Source of the DNA: Bacteroidales bacterium
GTDB taxonomy: Bacteria; Bacteroidota; Bacteroidia; Bacteroidales; JALTDM01
Assembly: GCA_026996635.1 (NCBI GenBank)
Contig: JALWKH010000336.1
Coordinates: 1 to 11,739, forward strand
Direction of reading: 5' to 3'
Length of the DNA: 11,739 nucleotides
The notes beneath the pieces are model-generated. The model saw only the letters and a program-made list of their open reading frames with translations. It had not been told where the DNA came from and did not search any database. Made by a program: the position numbers and the translations under genes. Positions 1-6,812 of the stretch are shown in pieces; the first letter of the stretch is position 1, and the number at the start of each line of letters is the position of its first letter.

Positions 1-1179
1 AATGAGGCTATCCGTTACCTCGAGAAGATGATGAAAGAATATGCGGCTGAACTTAAATTCGAACAGGCACAGGAAATAAAAGAACGCATAGATATTCTCA
101 GGAGGTTTCAAGCCAAGTCAACGGTGGTAAATCCTGCCATTCACAATGTGGATGTTTTTGCAATTGCCGATGACGAAGATGCCGCTTATGTGAATTATTT
201 TAATGTGGTGAACGGTGCAATTATGCAAACTTACACGGCTGAGATAAAAAAGAAACTGAATGAAACCAAACAGGAACTTTTGCAATATGCAATCATTGAT
301 ATTCGTGACAGGTTCGACAGTAAGTCAAAGGAGATACTTGTGCCTTTTAATGTTGATATTGATCTTGCAGGAGTAACTTTTACCGTGCCGAAAATAGGCG
401 ACAAAAAACATTTGCTTGATTTGGCGGAAAGAAACGCTCACTATTACAAGTTGGATAAGAAAAAGCAAAAACTTCTCAAGGAAGGTAAGTCAAAACAAAA
501 ATTATTGCTGGAGCAAGTGAAAGAAGACTTGAAAATGAACGAATTACCCGTGCACATAGAATGTTTTGACAATTCCAATATTCAAGGAACAAATCCCGTT
601 GCATCGTGTGTTGTATTCAAAAACGGAAAGCCGAGCAAACAAGACTACCGCAAATTCAACATAAAAACCGTGGAGGGCCCGAATGATTTTGCTTCTATGG
701 AAGAAATTGTGTACAGGCGTTATAAGCGGCTTCTTGAGGAGGGGCAGCCGTTGCCGCAACTAATTGTGATAGACGGAGGCAAAGGACAACTGAATGCAGC
801 AATGAAAAGTTTGAAAAAGTTAGGGTTGGATGGAAAAATAAAGGTGATTGGTATTGCAAAGCGGCTTGAAGAAATTTTCTTTCCCGGACACAAATTGCCG
901 TTGTATTTGGACAAGCGTTCGCCGACTTTGAGGTTGATTCAGCAAATCAGAGACGAGGCTCACAGGTTCGGTATAACATTTCACAGGGACAAGAGAAGTA
1001 AAAACTTTCTGGTGTCGGAACTTGACAAAATCACCGGGGTAGGACCTAAAACCAAAGAAAAATTATTAAAAGCGTTTAAAACGGTAGAGGCTGTAAAAGA
1101 GGCTGATTTTGAGTCTGTTGCCAAGGTTGTGGGTAAGAGCAAAGCGGAATTGATTTTGAATTTTTTCAAAAAAAATTGA
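1..1179 (+). CDS. uvrC: UvrABC excinuclease subunit C, C-terminal part (5' end outside window)
   Basis: UvrC makes the dual incisions around bulky DNA lesions bound by UvrB in cytoplasmic nucleotide excision repair. The reading frame is open from base 1, so the first ATG at 28 is internal; 392 residues are present out of roughly 600 usual for the family, and the N-terminal GIY-YIG nuclease that makes the 3' cut is missing from view. Visible in order (numbered from base 1): a UVR motif that contacts UvrB at about residues 10-37 (LKFEQAQEIKERI); the RNase H-like endonuclease for the 5' cut, with the expected Asp-Asp-His triad at D190 (ECFDNSN), D258 (VIDGGKGQL) and H321 (DEAHRF); and a C-terminal tandem helix-hairpin-helix DNA-binding region at about 338-392 (ITGVGPKTKEKLL). 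All catalytic residues of this half are intact. No terminator hairpin is seen after the stop, so some read-through into the downstream sigma factor gene is possible. Confidence 0.97.
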   Translation, partial: NEAIRYLEKMMKEYAAELKFEQAQEIKERIDILRRFQAKSTVVNPAIHNVDVFAIADDEDAAYVNYFNVVNGAIMQTYTAEIKKKLNETKQELLQYAIIDIRDRFDSKSKEILVPFNVDIDLAGVTFTVPKIGDKKHLLDLAERNAHYYKLDKKKQKLLKEGKSKQKLLLEQVKEDLKMNELPVHIECFDNSNIQGTNPVASCVVFKNGKPSKQDYRKFNIKTVEGPNDFASMEEIVYRRYKRLLEEGQPLPQLIVIDGGKGQLNAAMKSLKKLGLDGKIKVIGIAKRLEEIFFPGHKLPLYLDKRSPTLRLIQQIRDEAHRFGITFHRDKRSKNFLVSELDKITGVGPKTKEKLLKAFKTVEAVKEADFESVAKVVGKSKAELILNFFKKN

Positions 1180-1201
1180 TTTCTGTTGCAACATTTTTAA
1201 T

Positions 1202-1209
1202 TATTTTTG
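1202..1209 (+). promoter_or_regulatory. Candidate Bacteroidota -7 element for the sigma factor gene
   Basis: TATTTTTG matches the Bacteroidota housekeeping -7 consensus TAnnTTTG. No TTG sits at the ideal 19-21 base spacing upstream; the nearest are 13 and 23 bases away. If used, transcription would start near 1216 and give a leader of about 105 bases. The motif is short and the region AT-rich, so this is tentative. Confidence 0.35.
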
Positions 1210-1275
1210 CGTTATAATAAACAGTGAAAAATAACCTTTAAAAAATTATTGCCTATCGAGCATAACTACCTTCTG

Positions 1276-1287
1276 TAAAATATTTTA
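1276..1287. repeat. 12-bp perfect palindrome in the sigma gene leader
   Basis: TAAAATATTTTA is a perfect inverted repeat about 35 bases upstream of the sigma factor start codon. It could be a regulator site or chance in AT-rich DNA; there is no further sequence support for either. Confidence 0.3.
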
Positions 1288-1308
1288 GTTATTAACCTAC
1301 TTAAATAC

Positions 1309-1315
1309 AGGAGGT
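1309..1315 (+). promoter_or_regulatory. Strong Shine-Dalgarno sequence (unusual for this phylum)
   Basis: AGGAGGT lies six bases before the ATG at 1322 and is complementary to seven consecutive bases of the canonical 16S rRNA 3' tail. It fixes the start codon of the sigma factor. None of the four other gene starts in the window (C25 peptidase, nadA, guaA, propeller protein) has a comparable sequence; their leaders are A/T-rich with no purine G-tract. Confidence 0.85.
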
Positions 1316-1321
1316 ATTGTT

Positions 1322-1915
1322 ATGCAATACATTTCAAAAACAAACGAAGAGCTTGTCAAATTATTCCAAGAAGGGGATAAAAAAGCATTTGAAGTCCTTT
1401 TGAATCGCTTAAAGGACGATGTTTTTAATTACATTTATTCACACATTAGGGATGAAGATGAGGCAAATGATATTTTTCAAGACACATTTTTGAAAGTTAT
1501 CACTTCTTTGAAAAACTCGCACTATATAGAAGAAGGCAAGTTTAAAAATTGGGTGTTCAGAATTGCACATAATTTAATTATTGATTACTTCAGGCGAAAC
1601 AATAAAATGGGGATTGTATCCGGTGACGGAGAGAATTTTAAACCTTTTGCTTATGCAAAATTTGCCGATAACAAAAACATAGAAACATTTATGATTTCAA
1701 AGCAAACAAAAAAGAAAGTAAAGGATTTGCTTAAGTATTTGCCTGAAGAACAAAGGGAAATTGTGATAATGAGGCATTTTGTAGGTATGAGTTTTAAAGA
1801 AATAGCGGAAGATTTGGGAATAAGTATAAATACTGCTCTAGGCCGAATGCGTTATGCTTTAATTAACTTGAGAAAAATTATAGAAAAATATCATATCGAT
1901 TTATATGCATATTGA
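1322..1915 (+). CDS. Sigma-70 family RNA polymerase sigma factor, ECF (RpoE-like) type
   Basis: A 197-aa protein with the two-domain layout of ECF sigma factors. Region 2 covers about residues 20-93 and contains DEANDIFQDTFLKV (core-polymerase contact, region 2.2) and the -10 recognition helix WVFRIAHNLIIDYFRRN. A linker of about 40 residues follows, then region 4 at about 132-186, with LPEEQREIVIMRHF and the -35-binding helix-turn-helix (SFKEIAEDLGISINTALGRM). There is no membrane segment or extra C-terminal domain. The ATG is set by a perfect Shine-Dalgarno six bases upstream. The gene is alone: uvrC precedes it and a terminator plus a convergent gene follow, so there is no adjacent anti-sigma (FecR-like) gene of the kind that accompanies many Bacteroidota ECF sigmas. 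By size and orphan status it resembles the SigP-like group known from Porphyromonas gingivalis, where SigP drives T9SS genes, but that assignment is inference; the family call itself is secure. Confidence 0.93.
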   Translation: MQYISKTNEELVKLFQEGDKKAFEVLLNRLKDDVFNYIYSHIRDEDEANDIFQDTFLKVITSLKNSHYIEEGKFKNWVFRIAHNLIIDYFRRNNKMGIVSGDGENFKPFAYAKFADNKNIETFMISKQTKKKVKDLLKYLPEEQREIVIMRHFVGMSFKEIAEDLGISINTALGRMRYALINLRKIIEKYHIDLYAY

Positions 1916-1944
1916 TATGGTATGGAAACCCATAGCGAACAAAT

Positions 1945-1974
1945 AAAAAAAGCGGGCCCAAAGCCCGCTTTTTT
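1945..1974. terminator. Bidirectional rho-independent terminator between convergent genes
   Basis: AGCGGGC (1951-1957) pairs with GCCCGCT (1963-1969) around a five-base CCAAA loop, flanked by an A-run on the left and a T-run on the right that extend the stem. The T-runs on both strands suit termination of both the sigma factor (+) and the C25 peptidase (-), whose stops lie 30 and 20 bases from it. Confidence 0.92.
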
Positions 1975-1993
1975 ATTATATGTGATTGGGTGT

Positions 1994-4900
1994 TTACTCT
2001 TTTATAACCTTCTTGATGTATGTATCATCTCCGGCTTTCATTTTTAAATAATATGTCCCGGAAGGAATGTTTGAAATATCAATTTTAACTGTGTTTTCAG
2101 TTTTTGATGTCGGGCAAGCTATTGTTTTTATCAGCTTACCGTTACCTGAAAACAGTTGAAGCAAAACTTTGCTATTTTCATTCAATGTATAATCTATGGT
2201 TATTTGATTATGAGCCGGTACCGGATATATATTCCATTCGGCATTTCTAGATCCTAATATGTTTTCTATTTCAGTGATATCAGAAATTGGCGGGAATTCT
2301 ATATAATCAACCCATGCAGCATCACTTCCGTCACTAGCACTGTAATCTTTTTCGTAGCTCCATGTTAATGTATGTTCTCCAACTTGCAAAGGAGTGGAGA
2401 ATTGAGACCAATTTACTTCACCCGACCACTCGCCAAGTGAATTACCATCTACATAAAATTTTAGAAAATCATAATTGTTTTCCGATGAAACTTTGTAATA
2501 GAAACTCAAATCATCTTCCGATATAACATTAACTGTAATTATTAATTGAGATGTTTGATTATTTCCGATACTGCCGGAACGCATTGAATAGTCTCCTTCA
2601 TAATATGTTGTATTGTCTCTATACCATGGTGCGGAACCGCCGGATGTCCAATTGAAAATTGAAGGATCGGTTTCCCAATCTTCCACTATTTGTCCAATTG
2701 CCAAAGCCCCTGAAAAAATAGTAGTGTAAGGAGCTGCATTCCATGTATATGTCAAATTTGCCACATCACCAACCTGTGCAGAAGTTGAAATATCTACGGA
2801 AAATGATGAAATACCTGATGAACCTGAGGCAACACTATTAATATTTACAGGAGAATTGTTAATTGATAGGTTTGCATAAGTGGTTGTTAATGTCCCTGAA
2901 CCGTTTGGTGTGCTTGAATGCCCGGTGTTTTGGTTTGTGAAATTTAGAGTTATGCTTTCTCCGGGATCGGCATGTCCGTTTCCATTACCGTTTGAATCAT
3001 CCACCGTAAAAGAAGGAATATTTAGTACGGGTGAATTTAGCAGTAATGTTAAATTATATGTCCATACCGAGTCGTTTGCATCTGTGAGTGTTAAAGTGAA
3101 GGTGGCAGGATGTTGATCCGGAATGGAATCAGCTACCAGGAATCTGAATGCATTATTATAAGTTAATTGAGTTCCTGCAGAAATGTTGCCGCAATTTTCG
3201 GTGTTGTCTGTAATTGTGATGTATTGATCTGTGGTAGAAAGTGTTGCGGTTACGTTGGAAGCATCTTGTTGCCCTACGTTTTTTAAGGTTATGTTTAAAA
3301 ATATATCTTCGCCGTAGTCACATTCATTATTGTTGTTTCCAAGAGAGTCGTTTACCGAATTGCTTATTAACGAAACATATGCATCTTCGGCAGAAACAAA
3401 ATAAAGCTTTCCTAAATAAGGTTTTTTGAATTGTTTTGTGACAACAATGTCGAATGTGTCGGGTTGTGTTGCAGAAGTAAAGCTTAATGTAACGCTTCCG
3501 GATGCACCCACAAGTTGTGCATCTAGTAATTGACCATGGTCGGATACAGCTACATATGCGTTTGGTTCTGTTGTAACCGTTAACGAATTTATGCCTACAG
3601 GTTGAATATTATTATACGACACCGATAGATCTTCTGGCATTCCCATATATATTGAGATAGAAGGATCTCCCATGCAGTGGTATATTTCCCAATAGTATGT
3701 TTCATTACTGCTGCCTGCTTCAGTTACTGCAAGATTTCCTGCATGTATAAGTTGGTCGGTTGTTTCGTACCATTCCGATTGGTCTTCTCCGTGGTCGTGG
3801 AAAACCCTGTCGTAAGCCCCTAGATGGGTGTCGTAAGATGGATTTGATGAAACTGTGGTTGCTCCAACTGCAAACCAGTAATCTTCATCCCACAGTGAAT
3901 ATTGGCTAGCTCCTATGTATGCTACACAGCCTTTATCCGGAGTATGAGTAATAACTTCTCCGAATGCATCAGATTCGTCAAATTTGTTTGATTGACAGCA
4001 ATTTCCCATCATTACGCAATATTTATGTGCATTTTGCAATGCAAGGGCATCTGATTGGGTGAAACTTGGATCTGCCCAACCGTCAGAAGAACAGTGTGCT
4101 GTGTAATTTACAAATCCTGCACCACGGCTGACTTGTGCATGAATTGAATCTGCAGCTACTGCATCATCTGATGTGATAGGAGTGCCTGATCCATAAAGAT
4201 ATTCATAAACAGTTGTAAAATTATGAGAAGCATTTACATAATTATCGCTTGCATAGTTTATTTGACCATTCCCATAAGTTGATGCATTTGAGGCATCAAC
4301 TCCGGCAACTAGTACTGAATTACCAAGGTAGGAATCGTCCGGCATTGTATATCTTTCGTATTCAAGTGTTTTGTCCAGATATGATTGTAGCTCTGTTGTA
4401 TCTTCTGCAGACCACCTGCCGTAATACATGTCGGGATATATATCATTACTTCCATCGAAAGTACAATAGTACAAGTCTGTGTATTTGCTGTAATATCCGG
4501 CATCGCTGTAATATGCAGGTATTTGTCCAATATCACCTACTAATAGAACAAAAGTCGGTGCCGGATCTGTTGCAGTTGCACTAGTATATAAATTTTGCAG
4601 GTAATTATGTATTGCATCTGTAGTATTTCCTATGTCATCTGTTGTTACGAGTATTGTGTTAAAACCTTTTTGGTGTTTCCAGTATATGTATTGATCTAAT
4701 TGATTTTCAAAAGCAGGGTCTGTAATTATTACCATTTTTATAGGATAAGATGTAATTTCATCTTTCGTAAGAACAGCTTTTTCTATTGAATTGTGATTTA
4801 ACAATGTCTTTGAGAACAAAGAATTGTAGTATGGAGAATAAAACCTTTTGTAATCGTATGACAGTTGAGATTTGTCAAAATTAGAGAAGTTAATGTTAAA

Positions 4901-5488
4901 ACTTATGTTTGTATAAACTATAAGTTTATTGGTAGCAGGATTGTAAGAAACCGGGGAAATGATAAGTCTTCCGAGAGTAATACCTCTCATTCTACCAAGT
5001 TTTTTAACACGAACGAGAGGATAACCTGTGAATTTATTTGCCGTGTAAGCAGCCTTATTGTATTCGAACGGTAAATCATCAGGATTAACATTTTTAGGAA
5101 TTGAGGGTTGTGTCGGGATTAGCAGGTAATTTAAGCCTTCTTGATTCAAATCAATTACCGTACTGTCATAGCTTACGATTTTTATTGAAATATCTGCATT
5201 TCCCGGAATTTCTATAAGGCGATTAAAGACGGGAATCATCGGTTTCCCGATTTCCGAAAAATCTTTTACAAGTCCATTCCCTGTCAATTGTGTAAAGTCT
5301 CCATGTTTTGTCTTTACTTTAAATGCTTTTAAATCTTCTAAAGAAAAAATTCCGGACAGGTTGTTGATGTCAGATTTTATTACAGTAATAGTGTTTGTGC
5401 CTTTGCTTACCAGCCTTTTGTAATTGACCTGGGCCGAAAGCATTACGGAGAAAAATACTCCTAATGCTAAAAAATATATCCTTTTCAT
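1994..5488 (-). CDS. Secreted C25 (gingipain-family) cysteine peptidase with T9SS type A sorting domain
   Basis: A 1164-aa extracellular protease of the gingipain family. In order: signal peptide (1-19/20, ending LSAQ); a C25-type propeptide region (about 20-245); the peptidase (about 250-615) with predicted catalytic His465 in NYTAHCSSDGWADP and Cys498 in GNCCQSNKF, plus the family's closing GDPS motif (607-610); an Ig-like domain (about 618-695) as follows the catalytic domain in gingipains; two tandem related beta-sandwich domains (about 700-815 and 820-930), each opening with an Asn/Asp-rich loop and a D-x-GE motif; a jelly-roll/MAM-like adhesive domain (about 936-1068); and a T9SS type A sorting domain (about 1084-1164, WNIYPVPAHNQITIDYTL to IPSGTYYLKM). 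The sorting domain marks it as T9SS cargo and argues against PorU, the C25-family sortase, which lacks one. The adhesive modules suggest substrate or surface binding; substrate specificity cannot be read. Unusual: a Cys next to each catalytic residue (C466, C497). The ATG begins a clean signal peptide. It is a single-gene unit with its own promoter and terminator. Confidence 0.93.
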   Translation of the reverse strand: MKRIYFLALGVFFSVMLSAQVNYKRLVSKGTNTITVIKSDINNLSGIFSLEDLKAFKVKTKHGDFTQLTGNGLVKDFSEIGKPMIPVFNRLIEIPGNADISIKIVSYDSTVIDLNQEGLNYLLIPTQPSIPKNVNPDDLPFEYNKAAYTANKFTGYPLVRVKKLGRMRGITLGRLIISPVSYNPATNKLIVYTNISFNINFSNFDKSQLSYDYKRFYSPYYNSLFSKTLLNHNSIEKAVLTKDEITSYPIKMVIITDPAFENQLDQYIYWKHQKGFNTILVTTDDIGNTTDAIHNYLQNLYTSATATDPAPTFVLLVGDIGQIPAYYSDAGYYSKYTDLYYCTFDGSNDIYPDMYYGRWSAEDTTELQSYLDKTLEYERYTMPDDSYLGNSVLVAGVDASNASTYGNGQINYASDNYVNASHNFTTVYEYLYGSGTPITSDDAVAADSIHAQVSRGAGFVNYTAHCSSDGWADPSFTQSDALALQNAHKYCVMMGNCCQSNKFDESDAFGEVITHTPDKGCVAYIGASQYSLWDEDYWFAVGATTVSSNPSYDTHLGAYDRVFHDHGEDQSEWYETTDQLIHAGNLAVTEAGSSNETYYWEIYHCMGDPSISIYMGMPEDLSVSYNNIQPVGINSLTVTTEPNAYVAVSDHGQLLDAQLVGASGSVTLSFTSATQPDTFDIVVTKQFKKPYLGKLYFVSAEDAYVSLISNSVNDSLGNNNNECDYGEDIFLNITLKNVGQQDASNVTATLSTTDQYITITDNTENCGNISAGTQLTYNNAFRFLVADSIPDQHPATFTLTLTDANDSVWTYNLTLLLNSPVLNIPSFTVDDSNGNGNGHADPGESITLNFTNQNTGHSSTPNGSGTLTTTYANLSINNSPVNINSVASGSSGISSFSVDISTSAQVGDVANLTYTWNAAPYTTIFSGALAIGQIVEDWETDPSIFNWTSGGSAPWYRDNTTYYEGDYSMRSGSIGNNQTSQLIITVNVISEDDLSFYYKVSSENNYDFLKFYVDGNSLGEWSGEVNWSQFSTPLQVGEHTLTWSYEKDYSASDGSDAAWVDYIEFPPISDITEIENILGSRNAEWNIYPVPAHNQITIDYTLNENSKVLLQLFSGNGKLIKTIACPTSKTENTVKIDISNIPSGTYYLKMKAGDDTYIKKVIKE

Positions 5489-5508
5489 AACTAAAATTTT
5501 ATTTAATA

Positions 5509-5516
5509 CAAAAATA
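5509..5516 (-). promoter_or_regulatory. Candidate -7 element for the C25 peptidase gene
   Basis: On the minus strand this reads TATTTTTG, matching TAnnTTTG, 20 bases before the ATG; transcription would start near 5502 with a leader of about 14 bases. No good -33 TTG is found at standard spacing; that stretch is instead occupied by an inverted repeat. Confidence 0.45.
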
Positions 5517-5520
5517 ATAA

Positions 5521-5543
5521 GTAAATCGTTTGGTAGGATTTAC
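5521..5543. repeat. Inverted repeat GTAAATC-N9-GATTTAC upstream of the C25 gene
   Basis: Two perfect 7-base arms (5521-5527 and 5537-5543) flank a 9-base centre. The repeat begins four bases upstream of the candidate -7 element, where the -33 region would lie, which is a typical place for an operator. Its symmetry is directly visible; its use by a regulator is inferred. Confidence 0.45.
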
Positions 5544-5664
5544 TTGTTTAATAAAGACAAAAAAAATTGATAAATGGTTGTTTTTATTTTGTTAAGATAA
5601 GGCTGTTGTGAGCACTTACAGATCGAAAGTGATAGATTTTTTATTTTGTGAGGTGATTATAAAG
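5544..5664. other. Intergenic stretch with no recognised content
   Basis: About 120 AT-rich bases between the C25 upstream region and the nadA terminator. No ORF with coding character, RNA gene or strong hairpin was seen. Confidence 0.5.
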
Positions 5665-5704
5665 AAAAAGCCTGCAAAACAGTTTTTAGTTTCACAGGCT
5701 TTTT
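5665..5704 (-). terminator. Rho-independent terminator after nadA
   Basis: AAAAAGCCTG (5665-5674) pairs with CAGGCTTTTT (5695-5704). Inside the 20-base loop, AAAC (5677-5680) can pair with GTTT (5689-5692). On the minus strand the stem ends in a T-run, 18 bases after the nadA stop. Confidence 0.88.
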
Positions 5705-5721
5705 ATAAAAAAATTATAGAA

Positions 5722-6735
5722 TTAGTAGCCGAGTTTTTCCGATAAACTAAGCATCCTTTTAATAGGTATATAAGCTTTTTCAATCAGTTTTTTGTCAAGG
5801 ATTATTTCAGGTACTTCATATTTAAGTGTCAGGTAAAGTTTTTCCAGAGTGATTGTTTTCATAAATTCGCAGAATCCGCATGCACAAGTTGCACTACCCA
5901 ATACATGGAAAATCTTATCGGGATTTTTCTTTTTCATTTGATATGTAATACCTTCTTCGGTTGCAACGATAAATTCTTTGTCTTCGCTTTCGGTTACATA
6001 TTTCAGCAGTGCGGAAGTTGAACCTATAAAGTCTGCAACTAGTAAAATTTCTTTTGGAGATTCAGGGTGAGCAATAAGTTTTGCATTAGGATATTTTTCT
6101 TTCATATATTCAAAAGCATCTTTGTTGAATCCGTTGTGAACATGGCATGCCCCGTCCCAGATGATAAAATCTTCATCGGATTTATCAAGGAGGGATTTTA
6201 CATAATAACCTAAATTGCGATCAGGTGTGAAAATAATTTTTTGTTCGGGAGGCAGTGTTTGTATCAATCGCAGTGCATTGGATGAAGTGCAAACCAGGTC
6301 AGTCATTGCCTTTATTTCGGCGGAAGTGTTAACATAAGAAATTACCATGTGTTCGGGATACTTTTCTTTGAGTTCCTTTAGCCCTTCGGGTGTGATAGAA
6401 TCAGCCAATGAACAACCTGCATTCAGGTCGGGAAGCAATACTTTCTTGTCAGGAGATAAAATTTTTGCGGTTTCCGCCATAAAATGCACGCCTGCAAAAA
6501 CAATCATATCAGCCTGTGTTTTAGCGGCTTCTTGAGATAGTTTGAGGCTGTCTCCGATAAAATCCGCTACATTCTGAACTTCGGGTCGTTGGTAAAAATG
6601 AGCGAGAATTACTGCATTTTTTTCTTTTTTCAGCTTCTCAATTTCTTTTACAAGGTCAAGACCTTTTATTTCATCGTCAATATCTATGATGTATCCTAGA
6701 TTTTCTACTATTTGTGCTGCTCTTTCTTTTGTCAT
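5722..6735 (-). CDS. nadA: Quinolinate synthase A
   Basis: NadA is a cytoplasmic [4Fe-4S] enzyme that condenses iminoaspartate with dihydroxyacetone phosphate to give quinolinate, the entry to de novo NAD synthesis. The family pattern is clear throughout: AHFYQRPEVQNVADFIGDS, AGVHFMAETAKIL and AHPESPKEI. Three cluster cysteines are present, numbered in the longer 348-aa frame: C119 (LNAGCSLADS), C208 (WDGACHVHNGF) and most likely C300 in CACGFCEFMK, which lines up with the last cysteine of the E. coli motif. I start the gene at the ATG at 6735 (337 aa). The frame is open 11 codons further to a TTG at 6768, but that TTG falls inside a candidate -7 promoter element, and residues before the ATG do not look conserved. 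It lies downstream of guaA on the same strand with no terminator between, so partial co-transcription is possible. nadB and nadC, the partners in the pathway, are not in this window. Confidence 0.96.
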   Translation of the reverse strand: MTKERAAQIVENLGYIIDIDDEIKGLDLVKEIEKLKKEKNAVILAHFYQRPEVQNVADFIGDSLKLSQEAAKTQADMIVFAGVHFMAETAKILSPDKKVLLPDLNAGCSLADSITPEGLKELKEKYPEHMVISYVNTSAEIKAMTDLVCTSSNALRLIQTLPPEQKIIFTPDRNLGYYVKSLLDKSDEDFIIWDGACHVHNGFNKDAFEYMKEKYPNAKLIAHPESPKEILLVADFIGSTSALLKYVTESEDKEFIVATEEGITYQMKKKNPDKIFHVLGSATCACGFCEFMKTITLEKLYLTLKYEVPEIILDKKLIEKAYIPIKRMLSLSEKLGY

Positions 6736-6765
6736 AACAGTAAATTTTAGCTTTTTAACTATCGG

Positions 6766-6773
6766 CAAACATA
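6766..6773 (-). promoter_or_regulatory. Candidate -7 element for nadA
   Basis: Minus-strand TATGTTTG matches TAnnTTTG, 30 bases before the ATG at 6735, predicting a leader of about 24 bases. A matching -33 TTG is not at ideal spacing. It overlaps the alternative TTG start of the longer frame. Confidence 0.4.
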
Positions 6774-6812
6774 CAAAAAAATATTTACCTGCCGGATAAC
6801 AAGGTTAAGGTA

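Noticed and set aside
1185..1192. GTTGCAAC palindrome just after uvrC as a terminator
   Set aside because: Only 8 bp with no loop and no adjacent T-run; too short to be a convincing hairpin.
1213..1218. TATAAT upstream of the sigma gene as a sigma-70 -10 box
   Set aside because: Bacteroidota housekeeping promoters use TAnnTTTG rather than TATAAT, no -35 box is correctly placed, and TATAAT is easily found by chance in DNA this AT-rich.
4249..4584. Open frames on either strand inside the C25 peptidase gene
   Set aside because: They overlap a gene with strong family-level conservation, have no plausible start region and no recognisable protein pattern.
1994..5488. The C25 peptidase as PorU, the T9SS sortase
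   Set aside because: It is of similar length and the same peptidase family, but it ends in a clear type A sorting domain, which PorU lacks; it is better read as secreted cargo.
6736..6812. A small gene or RNA between guaA and nadA
   Set aside because: Only 77 bases, no start with coding character and no stable hairpin; a promoter element explains the visible motif.
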